Shown piece by piece: positions 16,419 through 27,244 of a stretch of 47,394 nucleotides of DNA. The stretch's first letter is position 1; every line of letters starts with the position of its first letter. Source of the stretch: Candidatus Saccharimonadota bacterium (GTDB lineage Bacteria; Patescibacteriota; Saccharimonadia; Saccharimonadales; Saccharimonadaceae); NCBI GenBank assembly GCA_017459705.1, contig JAFUCJ010000002.1, forward strand, positions 1 through 47,394, read 5' to 3'. The notes under the pieces were generated by a model that worked only from the letters and a program-made list of their open reading frames with translations, did no database searches and was not told the origin of the DNA. The position numbers and the translations under genes are program-made.

Positions 16419-17501
16419 ATGAAAAAAACATTTCGCGAGATTACTCCGGACGAATTCGCTAAGTTTACCAATCATTGTTCAGCAAAAAACTACATGCAGA
16501 GTGTGCCAATGTATCGGCGATACCAGACTATTTCTCGTGAAGCGTATTTGCTTGGGGCTTTTGAAGGCGATACGCTAGTGGTGGCGGGCCTCGCTAGCAA
16601 AATCTATGAGCGCTTCGGTCGGAAGGTTTTTACATTCAGCCGCGGTCCACTCGCTGACTATGTAGACCACGAAGCGACTTTTTTCTATTTCCTAGACCAG
16701 GCCAAGATTTTCTTGAAATCCCATGCTGGGATGGTATTGCAGATTTCGCCCAGTCTTATCTCACCCGACGCCCCGAGTGATTTTGCCAGCAAACTTAAAG
16801 GCCACGGCTTCAAAAATCTCGGTGAGTATGAGCAAGTCAAATGGACATACGCAATCAACTTCGCTAGGCATGATTCATTGCCACCCAAAAATATCGCGAC
16901 CAAGCGTTCCGCGGTACTCAATCCACCCCTGTCTGCGGAAGAAACACAGGCGCTTATTTCGAGCTTTCGTCGCGATCATCGTTATACGATTCGCTACGCT
17001 ACGGAGCGCTACGGCCTCAAACTTCGCGAATTGCCAGTTTCCGAGTATCAGGTGTTACTTGACCTTATCAAGGAGTCTGGCAAGGTTCATGGTTTCGTTC
17101 CGCGCGACCTAGACTTTTTCCGTCAAATCAAAGAAGCGTTTGGAGATGATGCGGTGGCCGTTGTTGCGGAGAATCCGGACGGCGTGCCAGTTGCCGCCGC
17201 CTTTTTCCTACTTTATGGTGACGAAGTCATTTATTTATCGAGCGGTTTTCGTCGCGATTATAAAAAACTCGGTGGCCCACATCTCATCCAGTGGGCGATG
17301 ATTCGCTTCGCTTACGCCAACGGCTACCGCCAATACAATTTCTGGGGTACAAATCCAGACCCGGACAATGGCGTCCACAAGTTCAAGCAAGGTTTTCACG
17401 GCGAACTCGAAGATTTCATTGGTACTTTCGCCGCGCCGCTCACGCTCACAGGTCAGCTTTATGTCGCCAAACTAAAATATCAAGAACAGAGGGATTTATG
17501 A
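16419..17501 (+). CDS. FemABX-family peptidoglycan aminoacyltransferase 1
   Basis: 360 residues. FemABX enzymes add amino acids from aminoacyl-tRNA to the side chain of lipid II to form the interpeptide bridge. The fold is recognised from YMQSVPMYRRY near the start, RRDHRYTIRYATERYGLKL in the middle, and the C-terminal GNAT block (VAAAFFLLYGDEVIYLSSGFRRDYKKLGGPHLIQWAMIRFA, YNFWG, FKQGFHG). A TGC-TACAAT box ends 11 bases before the ATG. The next gene is a paralogue overlapping by 4 bases. Substrate amino acid cannot be told from sequence. Confidence 0.92.
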   Translation: MKKTFREITPDEFAKFTNHCSAKNYMQSVPMYRRYQTISREAYLLGAFEGDTLVVAGLASKIYERFGRKVFTFSRGPLADYVDHEATFFYFLDQAKIFLKSHAGMVLQISPSLISPDAPSDFASKLKGHGFKNLGEYEQVKWTYAINFARHDSLPPKNIATKRSAVLNPPLSAEETQALISSFRRDHRYTIRYATERYGLKLRELPVSEYQVLLDLIKESGKVHGFVPRDLDFFRQIKEAFGDDAVAVVAENPDGVPVAAAFFLLYGDEVIYLSSGFRRDYKKLGGPHLIQWAMIRFAYANGYRQYNFWGTNPDPDNGVHKFKQGFHGELEDFIGTFAAPLTLTGQLYVAKLKYQEQRDL

Positions 17502-18535
17502 TTTTTACAGAATTAACTCACGCGGAGTTTACTAAGTTTGAGCGCCGCGCCAAGCTCGGTAATTTCTTTCAATCCGTTCCGCGGGCCTTGCTCCGTGAGC
17601 GAATGGGCTTTACTACTTATCTAGTTGGCGTCAAGGACGACCACAAGGTCCTTGCTGCCGCGCTGATCGTGGAGCGTTCTGACCACGAGGCTTGGATTCA
17701 GCTAGGTCCTATTATGGATTACGACGACTCTGCCCTGCTCGATTTCTTTCTCGTTGAAGTCAAAAAATACGCCGCTGCACACCATTTTGTATCGCTCGAA
17801 ATCTTCCCGCCGCTCGTCCTGAGGACCCACCGCGCCGACGGCAGCGTGATAGATGAGTATGATCGTGCAGTCATCTTTGATGCATTTCAGCGGCACGGAT
17901 TTGTCCACGAAGGCTTTACTACCGAGGTTGAAAACAAAGCTAACCGCTGGATGTTTGTCAAGGATTTGTCAGAAATCCATACCCTCCGTGATGCCGAACT
18001 CACCATGAACGCGAGTACGCGTAAGAAATTGCACAAGACGGCGCGCGAACTCGACATTCATGTTTTGCAAGACAAGTCGGAGCTAGCCGAGTGGCGTACG
18101 GCGCTTCTTGATAGCAATAATCGCAACGGTATCCCCACACGAGATGTTAAGTATTTCGAGGATCTATGGGATGCGTTCGGCGACGAAGTGGTCTTCGTGG
18201 AGGCACGAATGAAGGATAGTGGCGAGCTTGTATCTAGCGAAGTTGATATTTTTCATCCCAACGAAATGGTGGCTTTTGTGGCTGGCACGGTCGAGAAAAA
18301 CAAACATTGCAACGGCTCCACTGCTATTAAGGGCTGGAATATCGAAGAGTGTCTCCGTCGCGGTCAGACCCGGATGAATCTATACGGCATGAAAGGCGAC
18401 TTTTCCCCGCAAAATCCACTCCTTTATTTCAAATCTGGGCTCGGCGGTTTTACCGAAGAATATATCGGTGGTTTTCGAATCGTCCTGAACCGTATTGCGT
18501 TTTTGAAGAACAAAATCAAGCGACGATTTCTTTGA
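17498..18535 (+). CDS. FemABX-family peptidoglycan aminoacyltransferase 2
   Basis: 345 residues from the ATG at 17498, which overlaps the stop of the first Fem gene (ATGA). It is a diverged paralogue of that gene: [15 protein letters not shown] at the start, [19 protein letters not shown] in the middle, and LYGMKGDF with [16 protein letters not shown] at the end. Paired Fem enzymes often add successive residues of one bridge, so the two probably act in series. The last 20 bases overlap the convergent 3' end of uvrB. Confidence 0.92.
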   Translation: MIFTELTHAEFTKFERRAKLGNFFQSVPRALLRERMGFTTYLVGVKDDHKVLAAALIVERSDHEAWIQLGPIMDYDDSALLDFFLVEVKKYAAAHHFVSLEIFPPLVLRTHRADGSVIDEYDRAVIFDAFQRHGFVHEGFTTEVENKANRWMFVKDLSEIHTLRDAELTMNASTRKKLHKTARELDIHVLQDKSELAEWRTALLDSNNRNGIPTRDVKYFEDLWDAFGDEVVFVEARMKDSGELVSSEVDIFHPNEMVAFVAGTVEKNKHCNGSTAIKGWNIEECLRRGQTRMNLYGMKGDFSPQNPLLYFKSGLGGFTEEYIGGFRIVLNRIAFLKNKIKRRFL

Positions 18536-20528
18536 TTTTGGCAATTTCGTCGCGCAGTGCCGCGGCTTTTTCAAACTCCAAGTTGGCCGCCGCTAGTTGC
18601 ATCTCGGACCGTAATGACTTGATGAGTCCTGGCAGTTCATCCTTTGGCACTTTGCGAATATCCAGCTTATCTTCGATTTCCTTTTCGGGAATAATCGCGC
18701 GAAGCCCCAGTGAGATTTCCTTTTTTACTGATGTCGGTGTGATATTGTGCTCAAAATTATATTGCTGCTGAATCTCGCGTCGGCGGTTGGTTTCGCGAAT
18801 GGCTTTCTCCATGCTTTCGGTGATGAAGTTTGCGTACATGATGACTTTGCCTTCCACATGACGTGCCGCCCGTCCGATCGTTTGAATGAGTGCCGATTCG
18901 GAACGTAAGAACCCCTCCTTGTCCGCATCCAGAATCGCCACGAGCGATACCTCTGGCAAATCCAAACCCTCGCGTAGCAGATTTATACCGACGAGTACGT
19001 CATACACCCCGGCACGCAGGTCACGCAAAATATCGCCACGTTCCAGCGTATCTACGTCGGAGTGGATGTAGGCCGTCTTGACGCCGCGCTCTTTCAAGTG
19101 GTCAGTTAAATCTTCCGCCATGCGTTTAGTCAGCGTAGTGATTAGTGTACGTTGGCCTTTCGCGATACGCTTGTCGATTTCTTCCATCAAATCGTCTATC
19201 TGCCCGTCAGACGAACGCACTTCGATCTCGGGGTCGAGTAATCCGGTTGGGCGAATCACCTGCTCGGCTGGCTCCGGCGAATGTTCTAGTTCGTACTCGC
19301 CCGGCGTCGCCGACACGTAGATCGCTTGATTGATTTTCGCCTGAAACTCGCCGTAAGTTAGCGGCCGATTATCGAGCGCGCTTGGCAACCTAAACCCATA
19401 ATCTACTAAGTTCAGTTTCCGTGCATGGTCACCATTGTACATGCCGCGCACCTGAGGCAAAGTCATGTGCGATTCATCGACGATTAGTAGAAAATCTTTC
19501 GGGAAAAAGTCAAGAAGCGTAGCTGGTGGTTCACCCGCCTTACGTCCGTCCAAATGACGTGAATAGTTCTCGATTCCCTTGACAAACCCGGTACTTTCAA
19601 GCATTTCGAGGTCGTATTTCGTGCGTTGTGATAACCTTTGCGCTTCCAGGAACTTTTCGTGTTTGTTGAAATAAGCGAGTCGCATATCAAACTCTGCACG
19701 AATTGTTTCGAGCGCTTTTTCTAGTTGATCGCGCGGCGTAGCATAGTGTGTATTCGGGAAAATATGAACGTGGTCCGGCTTTTCGCGAATATCAAAGGTT
19801 AAGGGGTCGACAATCTTGACCTCTTCTAGCGTATCGAATCCGAACTCAAACCGATAAGCATACTCACCATTTGCCGGAAACAGATCAATAGTATCCCCCA
19901 TCACGCGGAAGTTGCCCCGCTCAAAGGCCAAATCATTCCGATGGTACTGCATGGAGACAAGAGATTTAATGAAATCAAGTTGGTTAATTGGGCGTGCGTC
20001 CGAGACGGCAGTGGTCCAGCCTCCGGTCGCCCGAGTGAGCGGCAATGACATCTCGGCGTAATGCTCTGGCGACCCGATACCATAGATACACGACACTGAT
20101 GATACTACGATTACGTCATCCCTGGTCAGTAGCGCCTCGGTCGCACCGTGACGCAGCCTATCAATTTCGTCGTTGATAGCGGAATCCTTTTCAATGTAGG
20201 TGTCGGTTGACGCGATGTATGCTTCCGGCTGATAGTAATCGAAATACGACACGAAATAGTGTACTTCATTGTCTGGGAAAAAATCACGAAACTCCGAGTA
20301 AAGTTGTGCTGCCAAAGTTTTATTGTGTGCCAAAATCAGCGTCGGCTTTTGTACGTTCTGGATGATGTTCGCCATGGTAAAAGTTTTACCTGAGCCAGTC
20401 ACACCGAGCAGTGTCTGTTCCTTTTCGCCGGCATTGATACCATCTACGAGCTGTTTTATTGCGCTCGGCTGGTCCCCCATTGGCTGATATTTTGATACTA
20501 GATTAAACTTTGGCACGTCAGCCCCCAC
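18516..20528 (-). CDS. uvrB: Excinuclease ABC subunit B
   Basis: 670 residues, full length. UvrB is the damage-verifying helicase of nucleotide excision repair. Motifs: Walker A GVTGSGKT near residue 40, the beta-hairpin region [36 protein letters not shown], and a C-terminal UVR domain ([24 protein letters not shown]) that meets UvrC. The frame opens at a GTG (20528), 1 base after the lysS stop; a second GTG at 20516 has GGGTGGGGG 5 bases upstream and may be the real start. Confidence 0.97.
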   Translation of the reverse strand: MGADVPKFNLVSKYQPMGDQPSAIKQLVDGINAGEKEQTLLGVTGSGKTFTMANIIQNVQKPTLILAHNKTLAAQLYSEFRDFFPDNEVHYFVSYFDYYQPEAYIASTDTYIEKDSAINDEIDRLRHGATEALLTRDDVIVVSSVSCIYGIGSPEHYAEMSLPLTRATGGWTTAVSDARPINQLDFIKSLVSMQYHRNDLAFERGNFRVMGDTIDLFPANGEYAYRFEFGFDTLEEVKIVDPLTFDIREKPDHVHIFPNTHYATPRDQLEKALETIRAEFDMRLAYFNKHEKFLEAQRLSQRTKYDLEMLESTGFVKGIENYSRHLDGRKAGEPPATLLDFFPKDFLLIVDESHMTLPQVRGMYNGDHARKLNLVDYGFRLPSALDNRPLTYGEFQAKINQAIYVSATPGEYELEHSPEPAEQVIRPTGLLDPEIEVRSSDGQIDDLMEEIDKRIAKGQRTLITTLTKRMAEDLTDHLKERGVKTAYIHSDVDTLERGDILRDLRAGVYDVLVGINLLREGLDLPEVSLVAILDADKEGFLRSESALIQTIGRAARHVEGKVIMYANFITESMEKAIRETNRRREIQQQYNFEHNITPTSVKKEISLGLRAIIPEKEIEDKLDIRKVPKDELPGLIKSLRSEMQLAAANLEFEKAAALRDEIAKIKEIVA

Positions 20529-20529
20529 C

Positions 20530-21975
20530 CTACAATTGCTTCATCAATGGGAACGGCACTGCCTCGCGACCCGGCACCCCTTCAAGCAACCAGAAATTGC
20601 GCTCCGAGTTGCCCCAACCGCAGGCCGGTGGCATACCGTACTCCAGCATTTCGACAAAATCCATATCGAGCATCTGGGCTTCGTCGTCGCCCGCATCACG
20701 CGCCGCTTGCTGTTCTTCAAAACGCGCCAACTGGTCGAGCGGGTCATTTAATTCCGAAAACCCATTGCCCATCTCCGTACCGGCGATTACTGGATGGAAG
20801 CGCTCAGTTACGAGTGGATTGCTGGCGGACTTCTTCGCGAGCGGAGATAATGATAGGGGTTCCTCGATTACCCAGTACGGACCCGCCGAAGTCTTGCGGA
20901 TTAGTTTCCAGACGTGGTCAATGAGGTGCGGCGTGGTAGCGTCAAAGTTCGTCTCCACTCCGTTTTCTTTTAGTATGCGAATAATTTGTTCGCGATCCGG
21001 GTTAAATACGTCCACGTCATACCTGTCGCGAAGCAGATCGGCATATTTGAGCCGTGGCCACTCGCAATCGAGGTCAATATCGAATCCGCCTACATGGAAT
21101 TGCAACGTGCCCCATGTTTCGCGCGCGACATATTTAATCATCTCCTCATATAGCTTCATGCCATCTTCGTAATTCTCGTACGCGGCGTATGATTCGAACG
21201 CAATATGCTCGGGCAAATGCTCGTCGTCCACGCCCTCATTGCGAAACCTCGGTCCGATATCATAAACTTTTTCGAAACCGCCGCCGAGTAATCTTTTCAG
21301 GGGCAACTCGTGTGAAATTCGTAGGTAATAATCCTCGTCAAGTGCATTCATGTGTGTCACGAAAGGTGTCGCATCTGCACCGCCGGTAGTATGTTCAAGC
21401 ACTGGGATATTAATCTCGATAAAACCATGCGCGTTCATGAAATCGCGCGTCGCTTGCCAAAACTTCGAGCGTCGCACGAGCCGCTCGCGGACTTCGGGGT
21501 TGACGTTCATGTCGACATAGCGGCGGCGATAGCGTTCTTCCTTGTTGGTGAACTTTTCTGGCAAAGGCCGCAAAGATTTTGTGAGCAGACGTACATAATT
21601 AGCAAATACTGAAATCTCACCAGTTTGCGACTTATCTACGTGGCCCGTAGCCTCTACAAAATCACCTATATCTAGTAGTTTAGTTTCTTTGGCACCGAGA
21701 AAACTCTCCGGAGCCTCCTCGCCGGTAGCCTTCATAAAAATCTGCACTTCACCAGTATAATCCCGTAGTTTCAGAAAAACCAACTTCCCGAACGACCGAA
21801 TCGCCACAATTCGCCCCGCGACTGTAACTTCCTGTCCTTGCTTCTCGTCAAAATGATTTATTACATCGTGAATCTTTGTGTTGCGCTTCGACTCGGACGG
21901 ATACGGATCAATTCCGCGCTCGCGCAGAGCTTCTAGTTTCTTTAACCTTTCGTTTCGATAATCTTCTAACAGCAT
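20530..21975 (-). CDS. lysS: Lysyl-tRNA synthetase, class II
   Basis: 481 residues. An N-terminal OB-fold anticodon-binding domain (about 50-150) precedes the class II catalytic core: [26 protein letters not shown] (motif 1), [15 protein letters not shown] (motif 2) and [15 protein letters not shown] (motif 3, slightly unusual but with the Arg kept). It charges tRNA-Lys. TATAAT ends 6 bases before the ATG, implying a leaderless mRNA. uvrB follows in the same direction with a 1 base gap. Confidence 0.95.
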   Translation of the reverse strand: MLLEDYRNERLKKLEALRERGIDPYPSESKRNTKIHDVINHFDEKQGQEVTVAGRIVAIRSFGKLVFLKLRDYTGEVQIFMKATGEEAPESFLGAKETKLLDIGDFVEATGHVDKSQTGEISVFANYVRLLTKSLRPLPEKFTNKEERYRRRYVDMNVNPEVRERLVRRSKFWQATRDFMNAHGFIEINIPVLEHTTGGADATPFVTHMNALDEDYYLRISHELPLKRLLGGGFEKVYDIGPRFRNEGVDDEHLPEHIAFESYAAYENYEDGMKLYEEMIKYVARETWGTLQFHVGGFDIDLDCEWPRLKYADLLRDRYDVDVFNPDREQIIRILKENGVETNFDATTPHLIDHVWKLIRKTSAGPYWVIEEPLSLSPLAKKSASNPLVTERFHPVIAGTEMGNGFSELNDPLDQLARFEEQQAARDAGDDEAQMLDMDFVEMLEYGMPPACGWGNSERNFWLLEGVPGREAVPFPLMKQL

Positions 21976-22038
21976 AAAAACATTATACCATAAAATCCCA
22001 CCTCTTGCTAGACATTGACGCGAGGATAGGACTATGGA

Positions 22039-22485
22039 CTATTTAATCTCAATAATCTTGACTTTTTTGCCGTTAAACTCTACGGTTTCGCCAGATTTGT
22101 ATCCAGAAATCGCTTTGCCGATGGGCGATTCATTGGAGATTTTGCCTTCAAGTGGATTTGCTTCGGTCGGACCTACGAGAGAATACTCGACCTTTTTGCC
22201 ACCCATGTCAAGCGTAACCGTACAACCTAGCGTCACCGAGTCGCGTTTACCACCACGGATGATCTTGGCGTTCTTCAAAATCTCCTGGATTTCCATGATG
22301 CGACTTTCGGCGAGCTTCTGCTCATTGCGTGCCGAACTATACTCTTCATTTTCCGACAAATCTCCGAACTCGCGTGCCGTCGCAATCTTTTCGGCGATTG
22401 CTGAACGGTTAGCGATTAGTTCGTTTAGTTCGTTCTCTAATTCTTTCTTACCCTCAGCAGTTAAGCTGATATTCTTCTTAATCAT
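22039..22485 (-). CDS. greA: Transcription elongation factor GreA
   Basis: 148 residues from the ATG at 22485, which has GGAG 6 bases upstream; the longer open frame to 22542 overlaps the promoter. GreA enters the RNA polymerase secondary channel and stimulates transcript cleavage. The coiled-coil tip EFGDLSENEEY holds the acidic residues needed for this, and the C-terminal FKBP-like domain ends ESPIGKAISGYKSGETVEF. The promoter is TTGACT (22537-22542), 17 bases, TATACT (22514-22519). Confidence 0.95.
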   Translation of the reverse strand: MIKKNISLTAEGKKELENELNELIANRSAIAEKIATAREFGDLSENEEYSSARNEQKLAESRIMEIQEILKNAKIIRGGKRDSVTLGCTVTLDMGGKKVEYSLVGPTEANPLEGKISNESPIGKAISGYKSGETVEFNGKKVKIIEIK

Positions 22486-22534
22486 AATAGACTCCACTAT
22501 AATATCAAGTAAAAGTATACCGAATTTGCAACCG

Positions 22535-23758
22535 TTAGTCAATAGTAAAATCAGTCAATTTTACCATCTTGCTCTCGCCAGTCGCCCGCGATACCACCTC
22601 GACCGAATCATCTGCCAGAGTCTTATCTGATACGATAACTCGATACGGGATACCCATAAGCTCTGCGTCGGCGAATTTTTCGCCTGGTCTTACGTTGCGA
22701 TCGTCATACAGAATCGCGTCCTCATGTGCGGCGTATAATTCCTCAGCATAGTGTGTCCCCTTTTCGCCAATCCCGACCAGGTAATACTTGTACGGCGCCA
22801 CCGCTTCTGGCCAGTTAAGGCCTTTATCATCTGCATATTTCTCAGCGATCACGCCCATCACTCGCGATACGCCGATTCCATAGCAACCCATATACACCGT
22901 CCGCAGTTGATTGTTCTCATCACCGAATTGTAAACCTAGAGGTTCAGAGTATTTGAATTTGAGTTTGAAGATATTTCCCACTTCGGCGGCGGTCGTTGTT
23001 GACAAATCGTCGCGTTTCACGCCGAGATCAGACAGCACATCGTCCTGCAAAACCTCCTCGTTTAGTACGACGGAGCGATCGCTGTTATAATATACTGTAT
23101 CTTCACCGACCGGCAAGAAAGTTTGGTACTCGTGCGAGTATTTCGAGAAAATCCCTCCGCTAGCAAAGCATTCGTAAGTCTCGGTCAGCCCGAGTCGCTC
23201 ATAGATTCGTGCGTAGGCGGCCTCCACTTTTTCGTAGTATGCGTCCAAATCTGCTTCTGTCGCATGAAAAGAATACATGTCCTTCATAATGAACTCGCGT
23301 CCGCGCAAAATGCCAGATTTCGCCCGCTTTTCGTTGCGAAACTTCGTTTGAATCTGATATACCGACAGCGGCAAATCTTTATAACTAGAAATATAAGTCC
23401 GCATGAGATTCGTGATGGGCTCCTCATGCGTAGGCGCTAGCCCCAGTACCCCCCCGCCAGTCACTTCGGTCTTGAACCAGATATCCACTTGCGCATCAGA
23501 AAACCGCCCTGTCTTCTCCCACAATTCCGGATTTTGCAATGACGATAAGAGTACTTCCTGAGAGCCGATTTTATTTAGTTCTTCTCGTATGATGGCTTTA
23601 ATTTTCTCTAATACCCGAAGCCCGAGCGGCAAATAATCGTAAACCCCCGCCAACTCCTTATGGACGTAGCCAGCGCGCACTAAGTAGGCGCCGTTGCGAG
23701 CAGTCTCGTCCTTTGGCGCGGCGCGGAGCGTCTTAATAAAACTCTGTGATAATCTCAT
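22535..23758 (-). CDS. proS: Prolyl-tRNA synthetase, compact form without editing insertion
   Basis: 407 residues against about 570 for common bacterial ProS. Motif 2 (FRNEKRAKSGILRGREFIMKDMYSFH region), the GCYGIGVSR motif 3 and the anticodon-binding domain are present, while the ~180 residue INS domain between motifs 2 and 3 that hydrolyses Ala-tRNA(Pro) is absent. Such short forms are known in other lineages. Charging of tRNA-Pro should be normal, but proofreading must come from another protein or be lacking. TATAAT ends 7 bases before the ATG. Confidence 0.95.
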   Translation of the reverse strand: MRLSQSFIKTLRAAPKDETARNGAYLVRAGYVHKELAGVYDYLPLGLRVLEKIKAIIREELNKIGSQEVLLSSLQNPELWEKTGRFSDAQVDIWFKTEVTGGGVLGLAPTHEEPITNLMRTYISSYKDLPLSVYQIQTKFRNEKRAKSGILRGREFIMKDMYSFHATEADLDAYYEKVEAAYARIYERLGLTETYECFASGGIFSKYSHEYQTFLPVGEDTVYYNSDRSVVLNEEVLQDDVLSDLGVKRDDLSTTTAAEVGNIFKLKFKYSEPLGLQFGDENNQLRTVYMGCYGIGVSRVMGVIAEKYADDKGLNWPEAVAPYKYYLVGIGEKGTHYAEELYAAHEDAILYDDRNVRPGEKFADAELMGIPYRVIVSDKTLADDSVEVVSRATGESKMVKLTDFTID

Positions 23759-23771
23759 ACTGTATATTATA

Positions 23772-24590
23772 TCACATCCCTAGTACATATAGCAGATAGA
23801 AAGCCACCCCATTTTTAATCATATGTGTCAAAATCCCTGCGTAAATCGTTCCTGTAATCTCGCGCAGCACGCACAGTACCACCGATAACGCAAATACATT
23901 CACTCCTACGTTCCATTGAAAATGCATCACGGCAAATAGGAGCGAGGTAAGGATTATAGAAAGCGGCATATTGATGCGCGCGCGCAACTTGCCATACAGC
24001 CATCCCCGGAAGATAATTTCCTCTATGGCTGGCGCAAGCACTACGAGCACGACGAAGGCTATAACCTTTTCCCCTCCCGACATGTATGCCGTAAAACCAG
24101 TTTCCTGTAATTGCTCTGGATTGAACCACGGAAACAGGCTAAAGAGCAACATGAGCAGTGCCGCGAATAGTGTGCCGACGATATAGGCGATTGGTGCCAG
24201 TCCGATATCGGTCCAAGTGGGCGTACCAGACAGCCCAATTTGTTCACGCGTAATTGGGGCCGACGCCTTGCTGCCGGAGGTTTTTACTTGACGACCTTTT
24301 TTGGTGTAGGTGAGTTTCCATTTAGCATTGACTCTGGGCGGCACAAAGATAATTAGCACGAGCGCCAATGCGTATGATAGTACGGAATATACGCCATTCC
24401 AGACCGGTTGCGTTATCGTTTCTCCCCCTAGTATCCAGAGCATCAGGTATCCCAGCAGAAGTTGTGAAGCCACCACCGAACAGAAAACCCAAATCATCAT
24501 CAGTGCTACTATCAAGAAAGTCCTTTTCGGGCTAGTCTTGGCCGACGGCTTCACCTCTGTTTGCGGAACTTTGCTAGGCGCTTCTTTCAT
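23772..24590 (-). CDS. CPBP-family intramembrane metalloprotease
   Basis: 272 residues with about seven membrane segments. The CPBP (Rce1/Abi-like) motifs are visible: APAIEEIIFRGWLY (Glu-Glu plus Arg, about 187-200), FAVMHF, and LTHMIKNG near the end, which supply the catalytic Glu and metal-binding His residues. The first 25 residues are cytoplasmic and basic. The ATG follows the rseP stop directly, so two intramembrane proteases share an operon. Substrates are unknown. Confidence 0.88.
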   Translation of the reverse strand: MKEAPSKVPQTEVKPSAKTSPKRTFLIVALMMIWVFCSVVASQLLLGYLMLWILGGETITQPVWNGVYSVLSYALALVLIIFVPPRVNAKWKLTYTKKGRQVKTSGSKASAPITREQIGLSGTPTWTDIGLAPIAYIVGTLFAALLMLLFSLFPWFNPEQLQETGFTAYMSGGEKVIAFVVLVVLAPAIEEIIFRGWLYGKLRARINMPLSIILTSLLFAVMHFQWNVGVNVFALSVVLCVLREITGTIYAGILTHMIKNGVAFYLLYVLGM

Positions 24591-25892
24591 TTAGAAAAAC
24601 CTCGTGATATCCAGTATTGTTACGACAACCATCAGAGCAAGCAATGCATACATCGAACGCGCCACGATTTTCTGCTCGATTTCTTTGGTCAGCTTTTTCC
24701 TGCGTAACTTGTAAATCGCGATTAGAAGCCATCGTCCACCATCAAGCGCCGGGATTGGCAATACATTCATGCAAGCAAGCGAGATGGAGATGATCGCCGC
24801 GAGGAATGCTAGATTGGTAGGCCCCGCTGCAGTAAATGATGGAAACAGCACTCCGATAATACCAACCGGCCCCGACACCGAGTCGCCGACCGTCGAGATT
24901 GCTTCCTGTCCACTCTCGCGAACGCTCGAATCAAAACTAAATAATCTCCCTACGCCACTCACTAGGTTCCATATCAGGTCGCCCACCCCCTTGAATGTCT
25001 CTCCCGTGACCTGCAAAGTCAGTCCGGCGCCGACTATTGGTGCACTCCACGTCGAGTAGGACAAAGTTTGTGTAGACTGCATGGCGATACCTAGATAATA
25101 CTCACTATCATCCGGATTAAGTGTAGCTGTCAATGTTTCCGTCGTGTCGCCACGCAACACAGTATACTCGGCCTCTTTGCCAGCATGCTCCTTATTGTAA
25201 CTATTGACAGCACTACCGGATGATACCTCATTATCGCCAGCTTTGATGATTTTGTCGCCAGTGAGGAATCCGGCCTTTGCGGCGGGCGACCCCTCCACGA
25301 CCTCGACCACCTCTACCGGCGCGGCATCGACCCTCGTGTCGCTCGCCACCGTAAACTGGTTGTCGAGAAAAGTCGGCATCCCAGTCCAGGCTAGAACTGT
25401 CAAGATGACAAAAGCCGCCAGCCAGTTCATCGCTACCCCCGCAAAAAGGATTTTGGTCTTCTTTGGAAAACTCGCCTTTCCGAAAGTTCCTCGTCGCGTA
25501 TCCGCCGCCGACTCTCCGTCCATCTGGCAGAACCCGCCGATTGGCAGCCAGTTAATGCTAAAAATCAATCCGTCTGCGATTAGCTTCTCTTTGGTTGGTG
25601 TCTTGTCGGACGAAGCAAGCGCCTGTGTTTTTTCCGCAATTTCAGCTGCATTTTCGTCAGACAGGACGGTTTTTGTGACGCCGCCCTTCGACCATTCGGA
25701 TTTTTTAAGCTTGCGCCACTTATGGGTCGTAGGGTCTTTGATCCAAGCTACCGCTCGTGGCGGGAATCCGATTCCGAATTCCAAAACTCGTACGCCACTA
25801 CGCCTCGCCGCAATAAAATGCCCGGCCTCATGCAATACCACTAGCAGCATCAATACTATTAAGCCAACAATTACGCCTACCACTATGTTCAT
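24591..25892 (-). CDS. rseP: Site-2 (RseP-type) zinc metalloprotease
   Basis: 433 residues. The first membrane helix contains the zinc motif HEAGH (21-25), and near the end NVLPIPALDGGRW provides the third ligand Asp. A PDZ domain lies between (VVEGSPAAKAGFLTGDKIIKAG). RseP-type proteases cut membrane-bound anti-sigma factors or signal peptide remnants. An insertion of about 70 residues after the first helix (WIKDPTTHKWRKLKKSEW onward) is larger than in E. coli. TATAAT ends 7 bases before the ATG. Confidence 0.95.
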   Translation of the reverse strand: MNIVVGVIVGLIVLMLLVVLHEAGHFIAARRSGVRVLEFGIGFPPRAVAWIKDPTTHKWRKLKKSEWSKGGVTKTVLSDENAAEIAEKTQALASSDKTPTKEKLIADGLIFSINWLPIGGFCQMDGESAADTRRGTFGKASFPKKTKILFAGVAMNWLAAFVILTVLAWTGMPTFLDNQFTVASDTRVDAAPVEVVEVVEGSPAAKAGFLTGDKIIKAGDNEVSSGSAVNSYNKEHAGKEAEYTVLRGDTTETLTATLNPDDSEYYLGIAMQSTQTLSYSTWSAPIVGAGLTLQVTGETFKGVGDLIWNLVSGVGRLFSFDSSVRESGQEAISTVGDSVSGPVGIIGVLFPSFTAAGPTNLAFLAAIISISLACMNVLPIPALDGGRWLLIAIYKLRRKKLTKEIEQKIVARSMYALLALMVVVTILDITRFF

Positions 25893-25905
25893 ATATATTA
25901 TTATA

Positions 25906-26577
25906 TCACTTCCCGAATCTGCGGTTACGATTTTCGTATTCTTTTAAGATTATTTTTATGTCCTCGCCGCTCATTTCTGGAAAATATTTTTCCATGAAGT
26001 AGAACTCTGCATAGCTTGCCCTCCACAGCATAAACCCAGAAAATCGTTGCTCGCCTGACGTCCGCACTACCATATCAACATCTGGTACTTCTGGATGATA
26101 TAAATGTCGACGGATTGTTTCTTGGGTGATTATTCCTTCGCTCGCCGCGATTGTTGCCGCATCTGCAATTTCTTGCTCGCCACCATAATTGAAGCACATG
26201 CTAACCACAATTCCAGTACAGTCAGCCGTTAGCTTCTCGGCTTTTTCGATAGTTCCTGCGAGTTGCGGTGAGATTTTGTTTTTTGATCCGAGCACTAAGA
26301 GTTTTGCGTTGTTCTCTTTTAGCTCTTCGGCGTATTTCAGGATGCGAGTCTCGGCCAGTTTCATGATATAGCCTACCTCATCTGCACTTCTGCCCCAGTT
26401 CTCGGTCGAAAAAACATAGAAAGTGATATATTCTATACCAGATTTCGCCGCGGCGGCCACCAGCTCCTTGATGGTTGACAGGCCCCTTTTGTGTCCTTCG
26501 ATAGTTGGCAGACCTTGTGCCTTCGCCCATCGTCGGTTGCCGTCAGCGATAATTCCCAAATGTCGCAATTCTGTCAT
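25906..26577 (-). CDS. uppS: Undecaprenyl diphosphate synthase
   Basis: 223 residues. UppS makes the C55 lipid carrier for peptidoglycan by cis-prenyl additions. Diagnostic are ADGNRRWAK with catalytic Asp12, STENWGRS, and RTSGEQRFSGFMLWRASYAE. It begins 2 bases after frr, a pairing (frr-uppS-rseP) that is common in bacteria. Confidence 0.96.
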   Translation of the reverse strand: MTELRHLGIIADGNRRWAKAQGLPTIEGHKRGLSTIKELVAAAAKSGIEYITFYVFSTENWGRSADEVGYIMKLAETRILKYAEELKENNAKLLVLGSKNKISPQLAGTIEKAEKLTADCTGIVVSMCFNYGGEQEIADAATIAASEGIITQETIRRHLYHPEVPDVDMVVRTSGEQRFSGFMLWRASYAEFYFMEKYFPEMSGEDIKIILKEYENRNRRFGK

Positions 26578-26579
26578 GG

Positions 26580-27125
26580 CTAAATCTTCATTATTTCGTC
26601 AGACTTTGCCTTGAACGCGGCGTCTATCTTGTCAGTATATTCCTTCGTGAGATCGTCAATCTCCTTCTCAGCGCGCTTTTTGATATCTTCACCAAGATCC
26701 TCGGCGGATTTTAGTTCTTTGCGTGCATCTTCGCGTACGTTGCGTAGTGCGACCTTGGCTTGCTCGACTTTCTGCGAGGCGGTTTTTACGATTTCCTTGC
26801 GCCGTTCCTCAGTCAGTGGCGGAATCGGCACCCGAATCACGCGTCCATCGTCGGCCGGGTTGAGCCCTAGTGCCTGGTCAGCACGAATCGCCGAAGCGAT
26901 ATTTTGAATCGTGCTAGGGTCAAATGGGGTAATCATGAGCAATGTCCCGTCCGCAGCTGTTACATTTGCCACTTGATTAAGCGGCATGAATTGCCCGTAT
27001 GCTTCCACCTTGATACTCGCTAGCATATCTGGATGTGCCCGCCCCGTCCGCACCTTTTTCATTTCATCATTGAAACGCGTCAACACTTCCTCCATCGCCG
27101 CGCGCTCGTTTTTGGTGTCAAACAT
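26580..27125 (-). CDS. frr: Ribosome recycling factor
   Basis: 181 residues, normal. RRF works with EF-G to split post-termination ribosomes. Recognised from RTGRAHPDMLASIKVEAYG, PLNQVANVTAADGTLLMITPFD and the C-terminal RNVREDARKELK helix. SD AAGGAG lies 7 bases upstream; a TGA-TATAAT box (about 27150-27155) lies 25 bases before the ATG. Confidence 0.97.
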   Translation of the reverse strand: MFDTKNERAAMEEVLTRFNDEMKKVRTGRAHPDMLASIKVEAYGQFMPLNQVANVTAADGTLLMITPFDPSTIQNIASAIRADQALGLNPADDGRVIRVPIPPLTEERRKEIVKTASQKVEQAKVALRNVREDARKELKSAEDLGEDIKKRAEKEIDDLTKEYTDKIDAAFKAKSDEIMKI

Positions 27126-27244
27126 AATAACTCCTTGTTTATACCACGATTATATCACGCCCCGCGCCCATTTACAAATACTGTGCATATATCCGGGTGT
27201 ATTCGTTCCGTTGACTGCGCACCGCCCGCCGCGTCGCCGACTAG

